From Aphrophora alni (lineage: Eukaryota; Arthropoda; Insecta; Hemiptera; Aphrophoridae), in contig OY740765.1 in the NCBI GenBank assembly GCA_963513935.1, positions 73,639,718-73,703,717 of the forward strand: 64,000 nucleotides of DNA. The letters are read 5' to 3'. This document shows positions 34,197-47,619 of the stretch, in pieces. Each line of letters opens with the position of its first letter. Position 1 is the first letter of the stretch. Below the pieces are notes generated by a model, which made no database searches, had not been told where the DNA came from, and saw only the letters and a list, made by a program, of their open reading frames with translations. A program made the translations under genes and the position numbers.

Positions 34197-34707
34197 CCTA
34201 GCCAGAAATAACGGAGTTACCTTCCCAGATCTATCTAGTTTTCTGTCTGTTAAACTTCGAAAAATTGTAATTTTCTTTTTTTAATCTGGATTCCAAAATT
34301 ATTATTCAAAAACTTATATGACCGATTTTGATGAAATTTGTTGTAGTAATTTATCATACCAAAAAGTTTTTTTTTTGCTAAATATGAAGATTCTACCTAT
34401 TATCTAATTACTCGAACAAAAATTCGCTAAAAGACTTGCTTTTTAAAAATTTAAGAAATTATTTTTGCATAATTAATACTATATTTTTCGACTTTAAACC
34501 ACCTATGTTTTATGTAAAATTTAATTATGAAACTTTTTTTTTCCCTCTTAAACTTTTCTCGAAAATGAATAATTTTTGTGGTATACTAGCGAAAGACGGA
34601 AAAAAAACTTAGCGATTTTTTAAACATTTTGATTAGTAAAAAGTTGAACACACGTTTTTGAACATGCACTTTGTGAAATTATCATTTCTAGTAATATTTT
34701 GGAGCCA
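30948..34707. other. MIER intron; unassigned DNA with some coding-like fragments
   Basis: Contains a T40-type run at 31919-31958 and a (TA)n at 34154-34192. On the - strand, 32528-32289 (80 codons, including DRLWKVLIKN and YKEIKENNGEFYKG) and 31764-31673 (QDIINSGKDRVTRELLRTFF) have coding-like composition. A TATAAATAG lies on the - strand near 32078. Together they may be remains of one retroelement, but I cannot name it. A lone TTAA end (GGGGATCAAAAGGGTTAA) finishes at 33824 without a visible partner. Confidence 0.35.
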
Positions 34708-35297
34708 TTAACCTGTTGAATCCCATCGACGCGGCCGCGCGTCCATGCACTAGTCCCGCTACTAGCCCAGCGACGCGGTGCCGCGTCCGTGGTACAGTTT
34801 GAACTTGCCGCGCTTTCTAAATCGAAGTAAGAAGAAGAAATATGCCGTGTTTGTTACCGCTCTGTTCGGGACAATCTGTCCTTTCGATTAGTATATTTCG
34901 TTTTGCGCTAGCTGGAACGGCATCCCTGCAGCGATCAATAAACTTCAGCTGTTGTCATATTATTTGTAGATCATCTGTTGCGTAGATTGGATGTTTGTTT
35001 ACTATGGCGAGTCATGCGTGTTCGTCTCGAACCCTTTGTGACAATAACAACTAAATATTTAGACATTGAAATCTAAGTTTTAATTTTTTATTTTGAATAT
35101 TTAGCCTGTGTTTTTTACTCAATAAAAATAAATATGCATTTTCAGTGAAATGAAATGATTTACTTCAGCAATGTTACAGAACAGCACTAAAATCTGAATT
35201 TTTTACTTTTACAGCGTACTGCATTTTTGGACATAATTCATTTTGGTGAAAGATTTTTTTATTTTATAAACATTTCTATGTAGGTAATTGAATTTTC

Positions 35298-35348
<51 letters not shown>

Positions 35349-35644
35349 TAAAAAAAAAAAAAACATTGTTTAATTTTACTGTAACTTTGCTTTTGAAATT
35401 TCTGGTAAAAATTTTAATTTTTTTGGGTTTTTTAGATTTTTTTAGAAAAAAAATTGTATATGTTATTTTTTATACTATTTTCAGCTTCTCCTGTTCTTTC
35501 TGGACAAAACACATACATATATTATTATGTTTATTTCATTTTTAGATTGTGTACAAACTTTTAAAATATAGTCTGCAAATTAGCAAAAAAACCCGGGCTG
35601 GGGGGAATGCCTGGCTCTGCTATACCTGGGATTCAAAAGGTTAA
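34708..35644. mobile_element. TTAA-bounded piggyBac-like MITE, family 4
   Basis: Ends are TTAACCTGTTGAATCCCA (34708) and the complement of TTAACCTTTTGAATCCCA (ending 35644): 17 of 18 match. 937 bp, no transposase. The first 100 bp are strikingly CpG- and GC-rich (cgacgcggccgcgcgtcc, gcgacgcggtgccgcgtcc), while the rest is AT-rich and includes a (TA)n at 35301-35345. Confidence 0.75.
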
Positions 35645-36408
35645 ACAACAAATTTTGATCATATGGAAAACATCCCACCCAAAATAGAGTCACCTTTGTC
35701 TATTACAAATTTCATTGTTTTATCATAAACTTTTTCTTCAAAGAGATCAATTTTACCAAATTACTTGCAAATTCTATGCAAACATTCTTCAATTATAATT
35801 TATATATATATTTTTTCTGTCTTCTGTTTTATTTGACAAATGTTGAAGGCAACAGGATGAATGAAGAAAATGTATTTCCTGTCAATTACAGATATTTCTC
35901 CTTCCAAATGTTTGTCTTGTTTATGCAATTTGTAAAGAAGCAAATTATTGATACTATAAGGCAGAGTTTAATCATAAGTCCAGATAGTTCTGTGTCTGAT
36001 CTTCCCACAAATTTTGGAGGTTTTTATTTTAATTGGTGATAATCATAGCATATCTAAAAACATGAGACACCCACAGTTACATTACCCTAAGCCAAGCTAT
36101 ACACACAGATTTTTATAAAGTATAAGACATTAAAGCAAAATATAAGATGTTTGATTTCCAGTTTGACAATCTTCGATTTCAAATAAAAAATTACACCAAT
36201 TCTAAAAGAAATGGTTTTCTCAGTTTTTTAGTAATTTGGCTAGTTTTTTAGTTTTTTTTTTACAAATAATGATCAAACAATTATATAAGAATTAATTGTA
36301 CTATTATGAAAGTAAGATGTAAACCGTACTTTCTCCTACTACAGGAGACAGTAAAATATGTGTGTACGGTACATTTTGTCTCTTGAGGCGCATAGACCTG
36401 ATAACAAA
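35645..36408. other. MIER intron; nothing assigned
   Basis: A short + frame at 35776-36039 has a hydrophobic start but no recognisable homology and no sign of selection; I treat it as chance. Confidence 0.4.
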
Positions 36409-38149
36409 TTAACTCTGCAACTGGCACGGCGACCTACAGTAGGTCGCCCACGTGCTCCCAAGTGATTTCACCAACTCTTAATCACGTATTTTGCCATTCA
36501 ACGTTACGCCCACTTAAAATTGTCCCATCGCAATAAATAAAATACCGTTGCAAAGCTAATGTTCCGTAGATGCATATCATGCAAAAAAACCCACAAAACG
36601 TTATAAATAATATTCCAAAAATTGGTGAAGTTCACGTATTTTTGTAGCGTAAAATCGTAATTTTCAACTCTGCTCCTTTTCGTATAGCGCGGCTCCATTT
36701 TTCCTGATATGATTACAACTCTATTTTTCTGTCATTTAAGTCAACTAAAACACTGTTATATAGATCACATGTTTCTCTTTCTAACCGTAGATTACAAATT
36801 GTTCTGCGTCTAACAGATCCAGAGATATTCGTACTTGAACATAGAACAAACCTGACGACACGAAATTCATTTGGCATTCGATGCGCTTTACGAAAAGACG
36901 AAATTCATATCTCTCTGTTTTTAAAAATATTTTTCTTTTTACTCTATGTTGTAGGGGAAATTCCATTCTATAAGTTGGTGGTACCACTTGAGTTGAGGAA
37001 TTGCTTACTAAGAATTTGTTGTTTTGAAGTCCAAACGTAGCAAATTAAGCAAATGTCTGACGTGAACACTATAATATTTGGCGTGGCACATATTGGTTTT
37101 GGGATTAGATTTTTGTTATTTTGAAGGTTTGTGTATACAAATTGTATATAAATTGTGTATACAAGTTACAATATATGTGTTTTTATTTCTAAAGTTTGTT
37201 TTTGAGAGAATTTCGAGTGTGTATATGGAATAACCTATAAATAACAATGGTAAGTTTAGGCTATATGAATATTTTCTTATATTTAGTGTTTTATATGAGT
37301 ATACAAGTGAATATGTGTGTTATTCTTTGTAAAGTATATTGTATTAGTAAAATATAACGCTTTTGTTTTAGGCCTAGCTTTAGAAAGTTACTAATTATGC
37401 CTAAAAGGTTGACGTGTCACCCTAACCTTCAAGCGTCAGAATACAAATTTTTGAAAAATCGTCATTTTTATTTAAAAAATGTAACATATTATTATTTTTT
37501 TCCCCTAAATATATTCACAAATATATTAGAAATCTCAAGTAATGGTTGAAAAAATTGCAAAAATGTATTAGTATGTTTTTGATCACCATTTCTGTGAAAT
37601 TTCTGCTTCGTTACTCTTCGATTTTTTGGTATTTGACCAAAAAACTCCAAATGTGATACATGTAACATTTTTTTGCACTACACAACTAAATTCTATGCAC
37701 CTTTCTGGACATAATGATATATAGAAGTTCTGTATAAAATATATTTTACTATTTTTTATGTTTTTTGGAAAAAATAAAGAGAAAATTCAGTTTTTTCGTA
37801 AAATATTTTTTTAAATTTTTAAAATGTAACATTTTTTAAATTTTTTTCCTAAATATATTCAAAAATATTACACAAAACTTTTGTATACCTTAGAAAAAGG
37901 TAGTAAGCTATTGATTTTGGGTGATATAGATTTTTCTGAAAAAAAGTTAATATCATTTTTGACATCTAACATACTTACTCCAAAACCGTTTCAAAAAATT
38001 TTTTTTCATTACATAGATTAATTCTATGCATCTTCCTGAGAAAAATGATGTCTTATAAGTTAGGTTTTGTATACAAATAATATATTTTATTAATTTTTAA
38101 ACAAACGAAGAATTTTCAAGGCAATTAACATTGCCGGTTGGAGGGTTAA
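36409..38149 (+). mobile_element. piggyBac-like element, family 1 copy B
   Basis: 1,741 bp from TTAACTCTGCAACTGG to ...GGTTGGAGGGTTAA. It follows copy A closely and carries its uninterrupted counterpart of the retrotransposon site (aaaacactgttatatagatc near 36750-36770). It has no coding capacity. Confidence 0.8.
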
Positions 38150-40167
38150 TACAAACACCCGTTCAAGGTGAACTAGTTATCCCACTTAATTTCTACTAGC
38201 TTAACGCTAGTCATTGTGGTAACATTTTGTTAATTATGTTATTAAATACTTAAATTTTGTGTAAAATATTTAACCAAAATTTGTACTAGGTAAGTTCACA
38301 TATTCGAGAATTTTATTACTCTTATTTATGAAACCTGTATTTTTTTTTTATTTGACTCGATTTTCCCCCCCTTTTTTTACTTGATCTGAACTAAAAAAAT
38401 CTTTATCAACAAATCCATATTTATTTATTTAATTAGCTGTAATAAAATTTGTAATTGTTAGAAAATATGGGAATGAAATGGGATTGTAATATAATTTCAT
38501 ACCAAAGGAAGTTTGTATCATTTAGTTTGATCGAGAGAGTCTAATTTCCCATCAGTTACAGACAGATACCTTGCCTTTCCCACTACACTGGTTTCTCTGT
38601 ATTCTCTATTCCAAAACAAAAAAATCAACATTATACAGATTATTATTCAATCTCAAATTTATCAGAAGCTTTAAAAACTTGAGCTCGAAAACAACTAGAG
38701 CTCATTAAAAGGCTTGATAAAAGTCCGAGCTCGTTATAGGCTATATTAAAGTTCGAGCTTGTTGAAAAGCTTGAGCTGTAAAAAGCTGGAGTTCAAGCTT
38801 GGCTCGATTTACCAAAGACAGCTTGAACTCAGCTCGATTTAAAAAATCCGGGCTCGCATACCCAACAGAACTTTAGTGTTTTTTTGTGTTTTCCTATTTG
38901 TGTACTACTATGTAATATCAAGGTAAGCCTGTGTCTCCTATCCATACAAAATCTAAACTAATAGGCTATGTGCCCTATTTAAACTCGTACATAACGTTAT
39001 TTTAGTTTCCATTTATTTTAGTCATTCCAAAATTTTAAGTTTTCACATCAAAACGTTTAAAAAATTATTTTTTTAGAAAAAAATTTTATCGTGATTTATT
39101 GAGTGATAGTGTTAATTTGTCATAGTGGTCATTAATTAAACTGCCTATTTTCAATTTTTTAAAATTTGAAAAGACCTCATTTTATCATGTTATGTATATA
39201 TTTTTTTAAAGAAATATAAAAAATTAAAATTTTTTTTGTGTATTTAAAAATATTATTTTTTAATTGTTCAATTTGTATGGCTAGTTCTTGCAATAAAAAT
39301 ATCACCTCATATTTTTTTCATCCCAAAAAATGAATAAAATAAGATAACAGCCTGAAATTGTACATTATTTGTCAAATTTTTTAAAAATCCCTCTTTTTTA
39401 TGAAGTTTTGAATCAAAATCTTTTTAGGTGAAAACATTTATTAAATGTTTCAAATATCTTTTTCCTTGTTTAAGAATTTTGTAAAAAACTTAAAATTAAT
39501 AACAAAAATATATATCAGACGGAAAATGGCAAGTGCGAAATGGAATTTACAGGTATTGGACGGGATTGACAAAATACACAGCAAGAACATTACACAACAA
39601 CAAAGGAGGTAGTTTAAACAGTATTTTAATAGTATATCTTAATGTTTTTTTAAAATTAACTAATGATTATAAACTAACATAGTTATTGACTCAAAACTTA
39701 AAAACAGCCACTGTTTATATTCTTTGGATATTTAGAACTATACAAAATACTGGCACCGTAACAAATAGTTTTTTAATTTAAGCTTCAAGTGAGATTTTTG
39801 AAATATTCTCTATAAATTCATGGCATCCACTCAACACAATTGATTCTTTGAATTTTTTAACTGTCTTCTGAGGCAGTCGATCTCTCCTAACAAATGATAG
39901 GGGAAATTTTTTTTTCCAACAGTAGATAGCTTATGGATATGTTCCTATCGCTATTTTTTTCTAGAACTTTTGCAACATAATGAGAAATAGATTTTTCCCT
40001 AATAGTTTTTCAAGAATGAAGCTATTTTTCTTCTGTCTTGATCTTCTTCATATGAGGAACTTGAAAGTATTTCTTCCACGCGAAAGTTCTTCCGATATTG
40101 AACTGTTGAAAGATTAAGGAAATTATAGCCTTTTCACATTTTGTTTTCTTAAACTCGATTTTATTAG
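38150..40167. other. MIER intron with AGCTCG-rich repeat; otherwise unassigned
   Basis: 38690-38860 carries many GAGCTC/AGCTCG words at about 20-bp spacing. 38880-38975 is the inverted copy of 16680-16800. The rest is AT-rich without supported features. Confidence 0.45.
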
Positions 40168-41861
40168 TTAACCCTACAACTGTGCAATGCTAAAGTATTA
40201 TTTTCTTAAAAAATTAATAAAAAATATTATTTTTACACAAAGACATCATTTTTCTCAGAAAGATGCATAGAATTCATTTTTGTAATAATTATTTTTTTTT
40301 GAAACGGTTTTGGAGTAAGTATGTTAGATGTCAAAAAATGAAGTTATCATTTTTCAGAAAAACCTGTATCATCCAAAATCAATAGCTTACCACCTGTTTC
40401 TAAGATACACAAAAGTTTTGTGTAATATTTGTGAATATATTTAGGGGAAAAAAAATATTGTTACATTTTCAAATTAAAAAAAAATTGTTTTACGAAAAAA
40501 GGTAAATTTATCCTTTTTTTTTTTTCAAAAAATCACCAAAAATAGTAATATTTATGGAAAACCAACTTCTATATATCATTATATTCAGAAAGGTTTATGG
40601 AATTTAGTAGTGTAATGAAACAAAAGTTTGAAAAATAATTTTGGAGTCAGTATGGCAAAGAACAAAAAACACACAAAAATCGAAGGTTAATTTTCACATC
40701 AAAGTCCAATTGAGCATAGAAATAATTGTTTTACATTTTTTTTTTTCAAAATTTCAAACTTTTTCTAGTATAAATGTGAATAACTATTGGTAAAAAAAAA
40801 AATCAAATTCTAAAATTTTCAAAATAAAAATAACGTTTTCCCCTAAAAAGTGGTACTCGACAAGTAAGGTTAGGTTTGAAACCTCGACAATTTAGGCGTA
40901 ATTAGTAAATTTCTAAAGCTAGGCCTAAGACAAAATCACTAGATTTCACTAAAACAATAAATTTTACAAAGAATAACATATACACTTGTATAATCAAATA
41001 AAACACTCAATATAAGAAAATTTGCTTTTAGGCCTAGGTTTACAACTTACCTCTTGGTTAGTCCAAATATAAACCATTCAAAAACTAGAACTTCACTCAA
41101 AAAAATAAACTTTAGAAATAAAAACACATATATTGTAACTTGTATACACAATTTATATACAATTTGTATACACAAACAGAAATATATAATCCCAAAACAA
41201 AGCCTTTGCCACACCTCTCCGTGTCAATTTATGTCAAAAACTTGGCATATTCCGAGTTCAAAACAAAAACCTCAAAGTAAGTCTATGATATATCAAGTAA
41301 TACCAACTTGTAGAATGAAATCTCCTCTACAATATTCTGTAAAGATCAGTTACAAAATATCGATTCAAAAATCGATTATCTTATTTAGTAAACTGTTCCG
41401 AATGCCAAGTGAATTTTGTTCCGTTAGGTTTCTACTATGGTCAAGTAGAAATATCTTGCGATCTATGACACACAGAACAATTTGTAAACAACGGATAGAA
41501 AGAGAAAGATGTGATCTACAGAACAGTTTTGTTCGACCTGTTTGACAGAAAAATAGATTTGTGATCATATGAGAAAAAATGGCGTCACTTTTACTAAAAT
41601 CCGCTCAGTTCAAATCTTTGACGTTACGCATCAAAAATATACGAAATTCAGCAATTTTTGGAATATTATTTATAACTTTTGTGGTATTTTTTTTATGCAT
41701 GATTATGTATCTACAGAACATTAGCTTTCCAACACTATTTTTTTTATTGCGATAGGATTATTCTAAGTGGGCGAAATATTGAAATGCAAAATACATGTTT
41801 TATAGCCAACTTGTCCGGGAGAATGGGTACGATTTCGGGTCTTTAAAAGTTGGAGGGGTAA
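40168..41861 (-). mobile_element. piggyBac-like element, family 1 copy C (reverse)
   Basis: Starts TTAACCCTACAACTG; ends GTTGGAGGGGTAA, where the last TTAA has changed to GTAA. 1,694 bp, reverse orientation to copies A and B. Bases 41090-41860 are nearly identical to 61250-62010 in copy D, so these two share a recent source. Confidence 0.78.
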
Positions 41862-42699
41862 CAGTTATTTACAGAATCTGACAAATGTCAGCAAATAGAA
41901 AATTTCAAGTTGTAATATGAATACTTGCAAAAGGCTTAAAAGGATACTGGCAGCATTGGAAGTTCCAGGCCTGTGCAAATTTTTAGCATCACTGCTTGAA
42001 GAAACATGAAATGGACCTTTTTTCAGTGGATTTTCTTTAATATTATCTGAATTAAATGTTAAGGGTAAAACGTAAACTATTAACAAGGGGCATGCAATGT
42101 ATTTAGTATGCATTTGCTGAGTGGAATCTTCAAATTTTATTATTTAGGCATGGGTAAACGGAAGAAAGTTTTATGTATCTGGTTGAATACTCATCTGTTG
42201 TATATGCATTTAATTAATTTCGTTCTTGTATTTTTAGTATTTATTATAAAGTCGACTGTGTTTTGAGGATTTTATAGAAATTGTTTTATTGTGTTTTTTT
42301 ATTAATTATTGTTGTTTCCTTGTCATAAGGCTTACTGTGTGCATTATTTTGCATATTGTATTATATCTAAACTATTCTATTGTTTTATCCTTGACAATAA
42401 ATATAGATTTATTTTTGTCCATGGTGGAAAATAAATTAAATTAAAACTAGAAATGACACCTGAAAAAAAAAATGTGTAAAAACCAATAGTGGTTTTGAAT
42501 GATGAATTGATGGAAGTGCAATAAATATGTTTTCCATTTAATAACATAAAAGGAAATGAGTTTGGTTGTTTGGTTGGACAACCATTGAGAAATCATTGAT
42601 TAAAAAAAACAACTTTTACATGTATCTTTGGTTCTCCATTAATTGTAACTGAGTCTTCTCAAAAGCAGTATATATTTTCCTTATTTCTATTCCAATTTT
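41862..42699. other. MIER intron; nothing assigned
   Basis: AT-rich, no supported frame or repeat. Confidence 0.4.
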
Positions 42700-43458
42700 G
42701 AGATTTGAGCTTCTTGGTTCCAGACACTGACCAAGTCTTATCAGTAGTTACAACTTTCTTTATTTCATTGTCAATCTCTTCAATTTTATCTTCATCAGTT
42801 AGAAATCTACATATATTTAATTTACATAATTGATTGTTTTGAGAAAAGTGCCTGCATCTGTTATGTCATTCCATAGCAATGAATCTATCACAGGTACGTT
42901 TAACAAGTCCTCCGATATCATCTGTTGGGCCCTTGCCATGGTCAGCTTCCCAAAATTACCATGAACAAAGGTCAAAAGTTTGCACATTAACAAGAAACGT
43001 TAGTTTTATTTTGATGTTGTGAAGTAGGCCCATCACTAAAAAAATGTAAAATACTGACATTGGGATAGGTTTCCTTTAAAAATTTCAAAACTGTCTCCAA
43101 GTGAGTCTATACAGTGGTTAATTCGTGAAATGTCGAATTGGAAACCGAACAAAACAATATTTTTTTGGTCGTTCATTTTTTTCCTACATATACTACTCCT
43201 CTATGTAAAAGATATCTGCTTACGTGAGGCAACAAAATGTATTGATTATACTTCCTCTCCTTATTTAGAACCATAACTAACTCCAATCACAAAAGATAAT
43301 AGCCTCATTACATCTAGTTCTATTTTACTCTCATTGAATTGACTTAGTAAATGTAGCATGTTAAATATATACATAGTGAGATTTTTTAATTCTTCACTTG
43401 TTTCTTTCAATAACGCAGATGCTTTACACAAAACCTTTTCATAAACAGTCTTTTCCAC
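42700..43458 (-). pseudogene. Decayed transposon-type ORF with GHGKGP-like motif
   Basis: On the - strand the pieces appear in family order: LETVLKFLKETYPNVS then HFFSDGPTSQHQNKT (about 43100-42990), then FWEADHGKGPTDDIGGLVKR (about 42960-42880). This succession (SDGP..Q.KN, then AGHGKGP.DG.GG..KR) is a recurring signature in unnamed, probably transposon-borne proteins of insects. A 65-codon frame at 43458-43261 lies upstream of it in the gene direction. Several frame changes and stops show it is dead. The assignment is from remembered patterns. Confidence 0.5.
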
Positions 43459-44125
43459 TTAACGCATTTTATCACTTTTCTTACTTTTGATTAATTATTA
43501 TTTGTAACATATTAAAGTCGTCAAAGTTTTTATCAACCTATAGATTATCAGGGATCTTTAAAGAACAGACTTTACATCTGCATACAGAATAGAATAGATA
43601 CATTATATTTATTTGTCTTGCATACTGTATTTTCAAAATCTCAGAAATAGAAATATTTTGTATTATTCTAGCAGATTCAACTTGTCCAACTTGTATTTGA
43701 AGTTAGCATGAGTTTTACAAAGGCATGTATCTTTTGATCTATCTTCTTAAAAGGTTTTATCTTAATAAATATTTGCTAAGATATTTTGTTTCAACTAGTC
43801 TTTTATTTTTACTTTTTATTAAGTTCTTTAATAGAAAACAATAAATATCTTTTTTACTTTTTTATCTTTTTTCTAGTAATGTAATTTCTTTTGCAAGGTG
43901 CCTGGCATGAGTTTTCATTGTCTTCAAAAAATTGACAATCTGGTCTCTCATATTGTTTATATGGGTAATTTTTTGTTTCATTCTTCTGTGTAGCTGTTAG
44001 ATCTATCTAAGTAGACTCTACATATCATCTATCTAATGAAATGAAGTCTCAACTTAAATCAGAATGCAATTATTTTGGAATACAGTCCCTGATGGTTTTA
44101 ACTTTAACCTAAAGAAATAAAGGGA
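43459..44125. other. MIER intron; nothing assigned
   Basis: AT-rich. Sequence near 44010-44140 is loosely repeated at 44289-44450, on both sides of the microsatellite. Confidence 0.4.
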
Positions 44126-44290
44126 TCTATCTATCTATCTATCTATATCTCTATCCATCCATCCATCCATCCATCCATCCATCCATCCACCCATCCATCC
44201 ACCCACCTATCCACCCATCCACCTATCCACCTATCCACCCATCCACCCACCCAACCACCCACCCACCCATCCACCCATCCATCCATCCAT
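44126..44290. repeat. (ATCT)n / (ATCC)n compound microsatellite
   Basis: ATCT units give way to ATCC and then ACCC variants over about 165 bp. Confidence 0.95.
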
Positions 44291-44472
44291 GTAAACTTTA
44301 CATATTATACTAAACTTAAATGATATATGTAAACTAAATCTACAACTTAAATTATTTTGGAAGTCAGGGTACGTAATGGTTCTAACTTCACTATAAAGAA
44401 ATATGGGGATCTGTTTATCTATCTAAAATCTACATATCATCCTCAACTTAAAACTTTTTTTTACTTACAAGC

Positions 44473-44622
44473 TGTTATAAGTTAGGTTAGTAATGACTAC
44501 ATGGTTAGTGTGTCTAATCTGAACTGTTTTATTATCTTGCAGTCTTACATCTTACAGTCCCTAACTTGTAGGACTTTACATTTAGTTATCTTATCTAGAT
44601 AACATTGTGTACATCTATTACA
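44473..44622 (-). repeat. 3' LTR of second element
   Basis: TGTTATAAG...CTATTACA on the + strand; 150 bp, very short for an insect Ty3-type LTR. Confidence 0.95.
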
Positions 44623-44632
44623 CCCCCCATTT
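44623..44632 (-). other. Polypurine tract of second element
   Basis: AAATGGGGGG on the - strand, directly before the TG of the 3' LTR. Confidence 0.8.
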
Positions 44633-44856
44633 CAACATATTTAAAGAACATAAAACTCTCTTAATATATACATAAATGTAAACATGTTTATTGAAATAAC
44701 TAAAAGAATTACAGACTAATTTAAACAATAACAATAACAAAATAATTTTTTCTTCTATAAACAAAATTAACAATATTGTTTTACTATTCTTCCATAAAAG
44801 AATTACAGACTAATTTAAACAATAACAATAACAAAATTTTTCTTCTATAAACAAAA

Positions 44857-45195
44857 TTAATATTGAAGCCTATCTGGCTGTTTTACTATTCTTCCATATC
44901 TGGTAGTCAATTCTTTACTACCTTCTGTTTGATTAGGATCACAATCTTTATTTGGAATAACTGTTTCCTGTAATTTATTTGTTTCATCAAAATATGGATT
45001 GTTACAAAACATTTTAGAATTATCTTTGATTATATCTTTTCTATTTCTTTCAATTTTTCTACCATTTGGTAAACTTATGATATATGACCTAGGTTTGTGG
45101 CCTGCTTTGTAAACAACGGCTGGGATCCATTCCTTATTTATTTTTACCCTAACTTTGTCATTATCATGGAATGGGTAACTTTGAATTTTTATCAA
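44857..45195 (-). pseudogene. pol: Pol C-terminal tail, second element
   Basis: The end of the integrase, with KVRVKINKEWIPAVV and a GRIVKQPDRLQY ending typical of this group, in a different frame from the main pol part. A 97-bp tandem duplication (44704-44868) just left of it repeats part of the 3' region. Confidence 0.75.
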
Positions 45196-45365
45196 AATTT
45201 TATTTTTGAATTTTTTTGTTTTGCCTGTAATGTTTGTTTAACTTTATATTCATTTACTTTGCTGGGTAATCGACTATTTATAATAGGAATGACTCCTTTT
45301 AACCTCCAACCCATTAATAATTGAGCAGGAGAGTAATTTACTTTACTGATACTAGTATTTCTTTG

Positions 45366-47170
45366 TTATAATAGACACAAATAAATATCTTTGTTAGTGG
45401 CTTTTGCTTTTTTAATCATGATTTTGGTTGTTTGTATGGCTCTTTCTACCATACCATTAGATTGTGGAAATCTAGCACTACTTGTAATGTGTTGAAAATC
45501 CCATTCTTTAGCAAAATCTTTAAACATTTGTGAACTAAACTGAGGTCCATTATCAGATTGTACAATATCAGGAATGCCATGTCTGGCAAAAATAGATTTG
45601 ATACATGTAACCACTACAGGGCTAGTAGTATTACTTAACATCATTATTTCAATATACTTAGAATAATAATCAACTACAAGTACATAATCCTTATCATCTA
45701 AATAAAACAAATCAATACCAACTTTGGACCATGGCCTATCTGGAACCGAGTGAGGCATAAGGCTTTCTTTTGTATTTGATTTTTGATAACGCAAACAAAT
45801 ATTACAGCTACTTACTAGGTCTTCAATATTTTTTGACATACCTGGCCAATATAATAATTCTCGAGCTTTAGACTTACTAACTTCAATACCTGAATGATTT
45901 AAATGAATTCTATTAAGCATATCTCGTCTGAGTTTTTCAGGTACGACCAATTGTTGATTTTTAAATATTAAGCCTGATGTTTCACTCAATTCACCCCTTA
46001 CATTCCAATATGGTTTAATAATATTTGGTAACAATGTCTTATGTTTAGTACATCCTCCTTTTATACAATTATATAGTTGTTGCATCTCATTATCTTTTTT
46101 AATTTCATCCTGAAATATTTTTATTTTTTCTGACGTTATGGGAAGATTTAATGTAAGTGTACACACTTGTGCTTCTATTTCATTGTCTAAAAAAGTGTCA
46201 ATAGAATTTAATTTGTCTTTATCAATGTTTTGATATGCCCTAGACAATGTATCTGCAAGGTACATTTCTTTACCTGGCTTGTATACTAGACTATTATCAT
46301 ATTTTAGTATATTAATTAACATTCTTTGTAATCTTGGTGGACATAATACAAGAGGTTTCTTATATATAGAAATTAATGGTTTATGGTCAGTTTCTATAAC
46401 TACATGTTTACCATAAATATATTGATAAAATCTATTACAACCAAAGACAATAGCAGTCATTTCTTTTTCAATGGTTGCATAACCTTTCTGACAATCTGTT
46501 AATGCCCTTGAGGCATAAGCAACAGGAACATTATTTTGTAATAAAACTGCTGCTACACCATCTTTGCTAGCATCTACAGACATTGTAACAGGTTTATCAA
46601 CATCATAATAATACAATAGTGGTTGAGAACTTATAAGCTTCTTTATCTCTTTGAAAGCTTTTTCTTGTTCCCATTGCCATTGCCATTCCCTATTATTTTT
46701 TATAAGTTCCCTCATTGGTGAGGTGACACTAGACATATTTGGTATAAATTTACTCAAGTATGTAACCATACCTAACAGTCTTTGTACATCTTTTTTATTC
46801 TTAGGTACTTGCATATTTTCTATTGTACGGACTTTGTTTTCATCGGGTTTAATACATTTACTAGTTAATTTATGTCCCATATAAATTAATTCTTGTTTAT
46901 TAAATTTACATTTTTCTTTATTGAACTTAAGATTAACTTCCCTAGCTCTATTTAGTACTTTTCTTAATCTTAAATCATGTTCTTTTTGAGTTGAACCCCA
47001 AATTAAAATATCGTCTATAAAGGTATCAACACCTTCTATGTTTTCAAAAAGTTGACGTATGGTTCTGTGGAAAACCTCAGGAGCAGACTTTATTCCAAAT
47101 GGTAGCCTTAAAAATTTATATCTACTAAAAGGGGTATTGAAAGTACATAATTTTGAACTTTCTTTCTTCT
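45366..47170 (-). pseudogene. pol: RT palm, RNase H and integrase, second element
   Basis: The long open part of pol. RT: RLPFGIKSAPEVF and the catalytic FIDDIL. RNase H: VTMSVDASKDG, TIEKEMTAI, VIETDHKPL. Integrase: zinc-binding HLNHSG...CNICLRYQ, catalytic VGIDLFYLD, QSDNGPQF and NGMVERAIQ. A TAA at 45366-45368 interrupts it; homology continues in the same frame (NTSISKVNYSPAQLLMG) before a further shift. Confidence 0.9.
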
Positions 47171-47616
47171 TTAAGAGCAATTTGCCAAAAACCACTTTGT
47201 GCATCCAATGTACTAAAAAATTTTGCATTACATAATTTGTTTGTGATCTCTTCCAATGTAGGAAGTTGAAAATGCTCACGTTTGATTGCAAAATTTAAAT
47301 CTTTAGGATCTAAACATATTCTAAGTTGTCCTGAAGGTTTCCTGACTATCACCATTGAATTGACCTAATCGGTCGGTTCGCTAACCTTTTCAATTATATT
47401 TAAGATTTCTAACCTTTCTAATTCTTTTTTAAGAGGTATAATTAATGGTTCCGGAACCTTAAGGGGTGCATATATAACTGGTTTAGCAAAATTATCAATT
47501 TTAATATTATGTTTACCAGGAATCAAACCAACCCCATTGAACACATCATTGTATTCTTTCATTACATTGCTGAAATACATATCCTCATTATTAGTTATAT
47601 AACTACATTCCTTAGT
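47125..47616 (-). pseudogene. pol: RT N-terminus, second element, with stop and frameshift
   Basis: Contains the RT entry region (YNDVFNGVGLIPGKH, then LERLEILNIIEKVSEPTD), an in-frame TAG just after EPTD, then VNSMVIVRKPSGQLRICLDP, where family members have Trp (TGG) at the stop position. After DAQSGFWQIAL the frame changes in a CTTT-rich tract near 47155-47175, and the sequence goes on in the next frame. Confidence 0.85.
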
Positions 47617-47619
47617 AAC

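Noticed and set aside
35776..36039. 87-codon + strand frame with hydrophobic N-terminus
   Set aside because: No homology, no splice context, AT-rich codon make-up; consistent with chance.
39528..39630. Possible short first exon (ATG, nine codons, then CAG|GTATTG)
   Set aside because: Too short and no continuation; nothing supports a transcript.
41365..41568. Identical 67-codon frame here and at 61523-61726, suggesting a conserved small gene
   Set aside because: Both lie in the near-identical end of piggyBac-like copies C and D; copies A, B and E do not keep the frame.
44126..44290. CRISPR-like regular repeats
   Set aside because: Simple tetranucleotide microsatellite without spacers in a eukaryotic intron.
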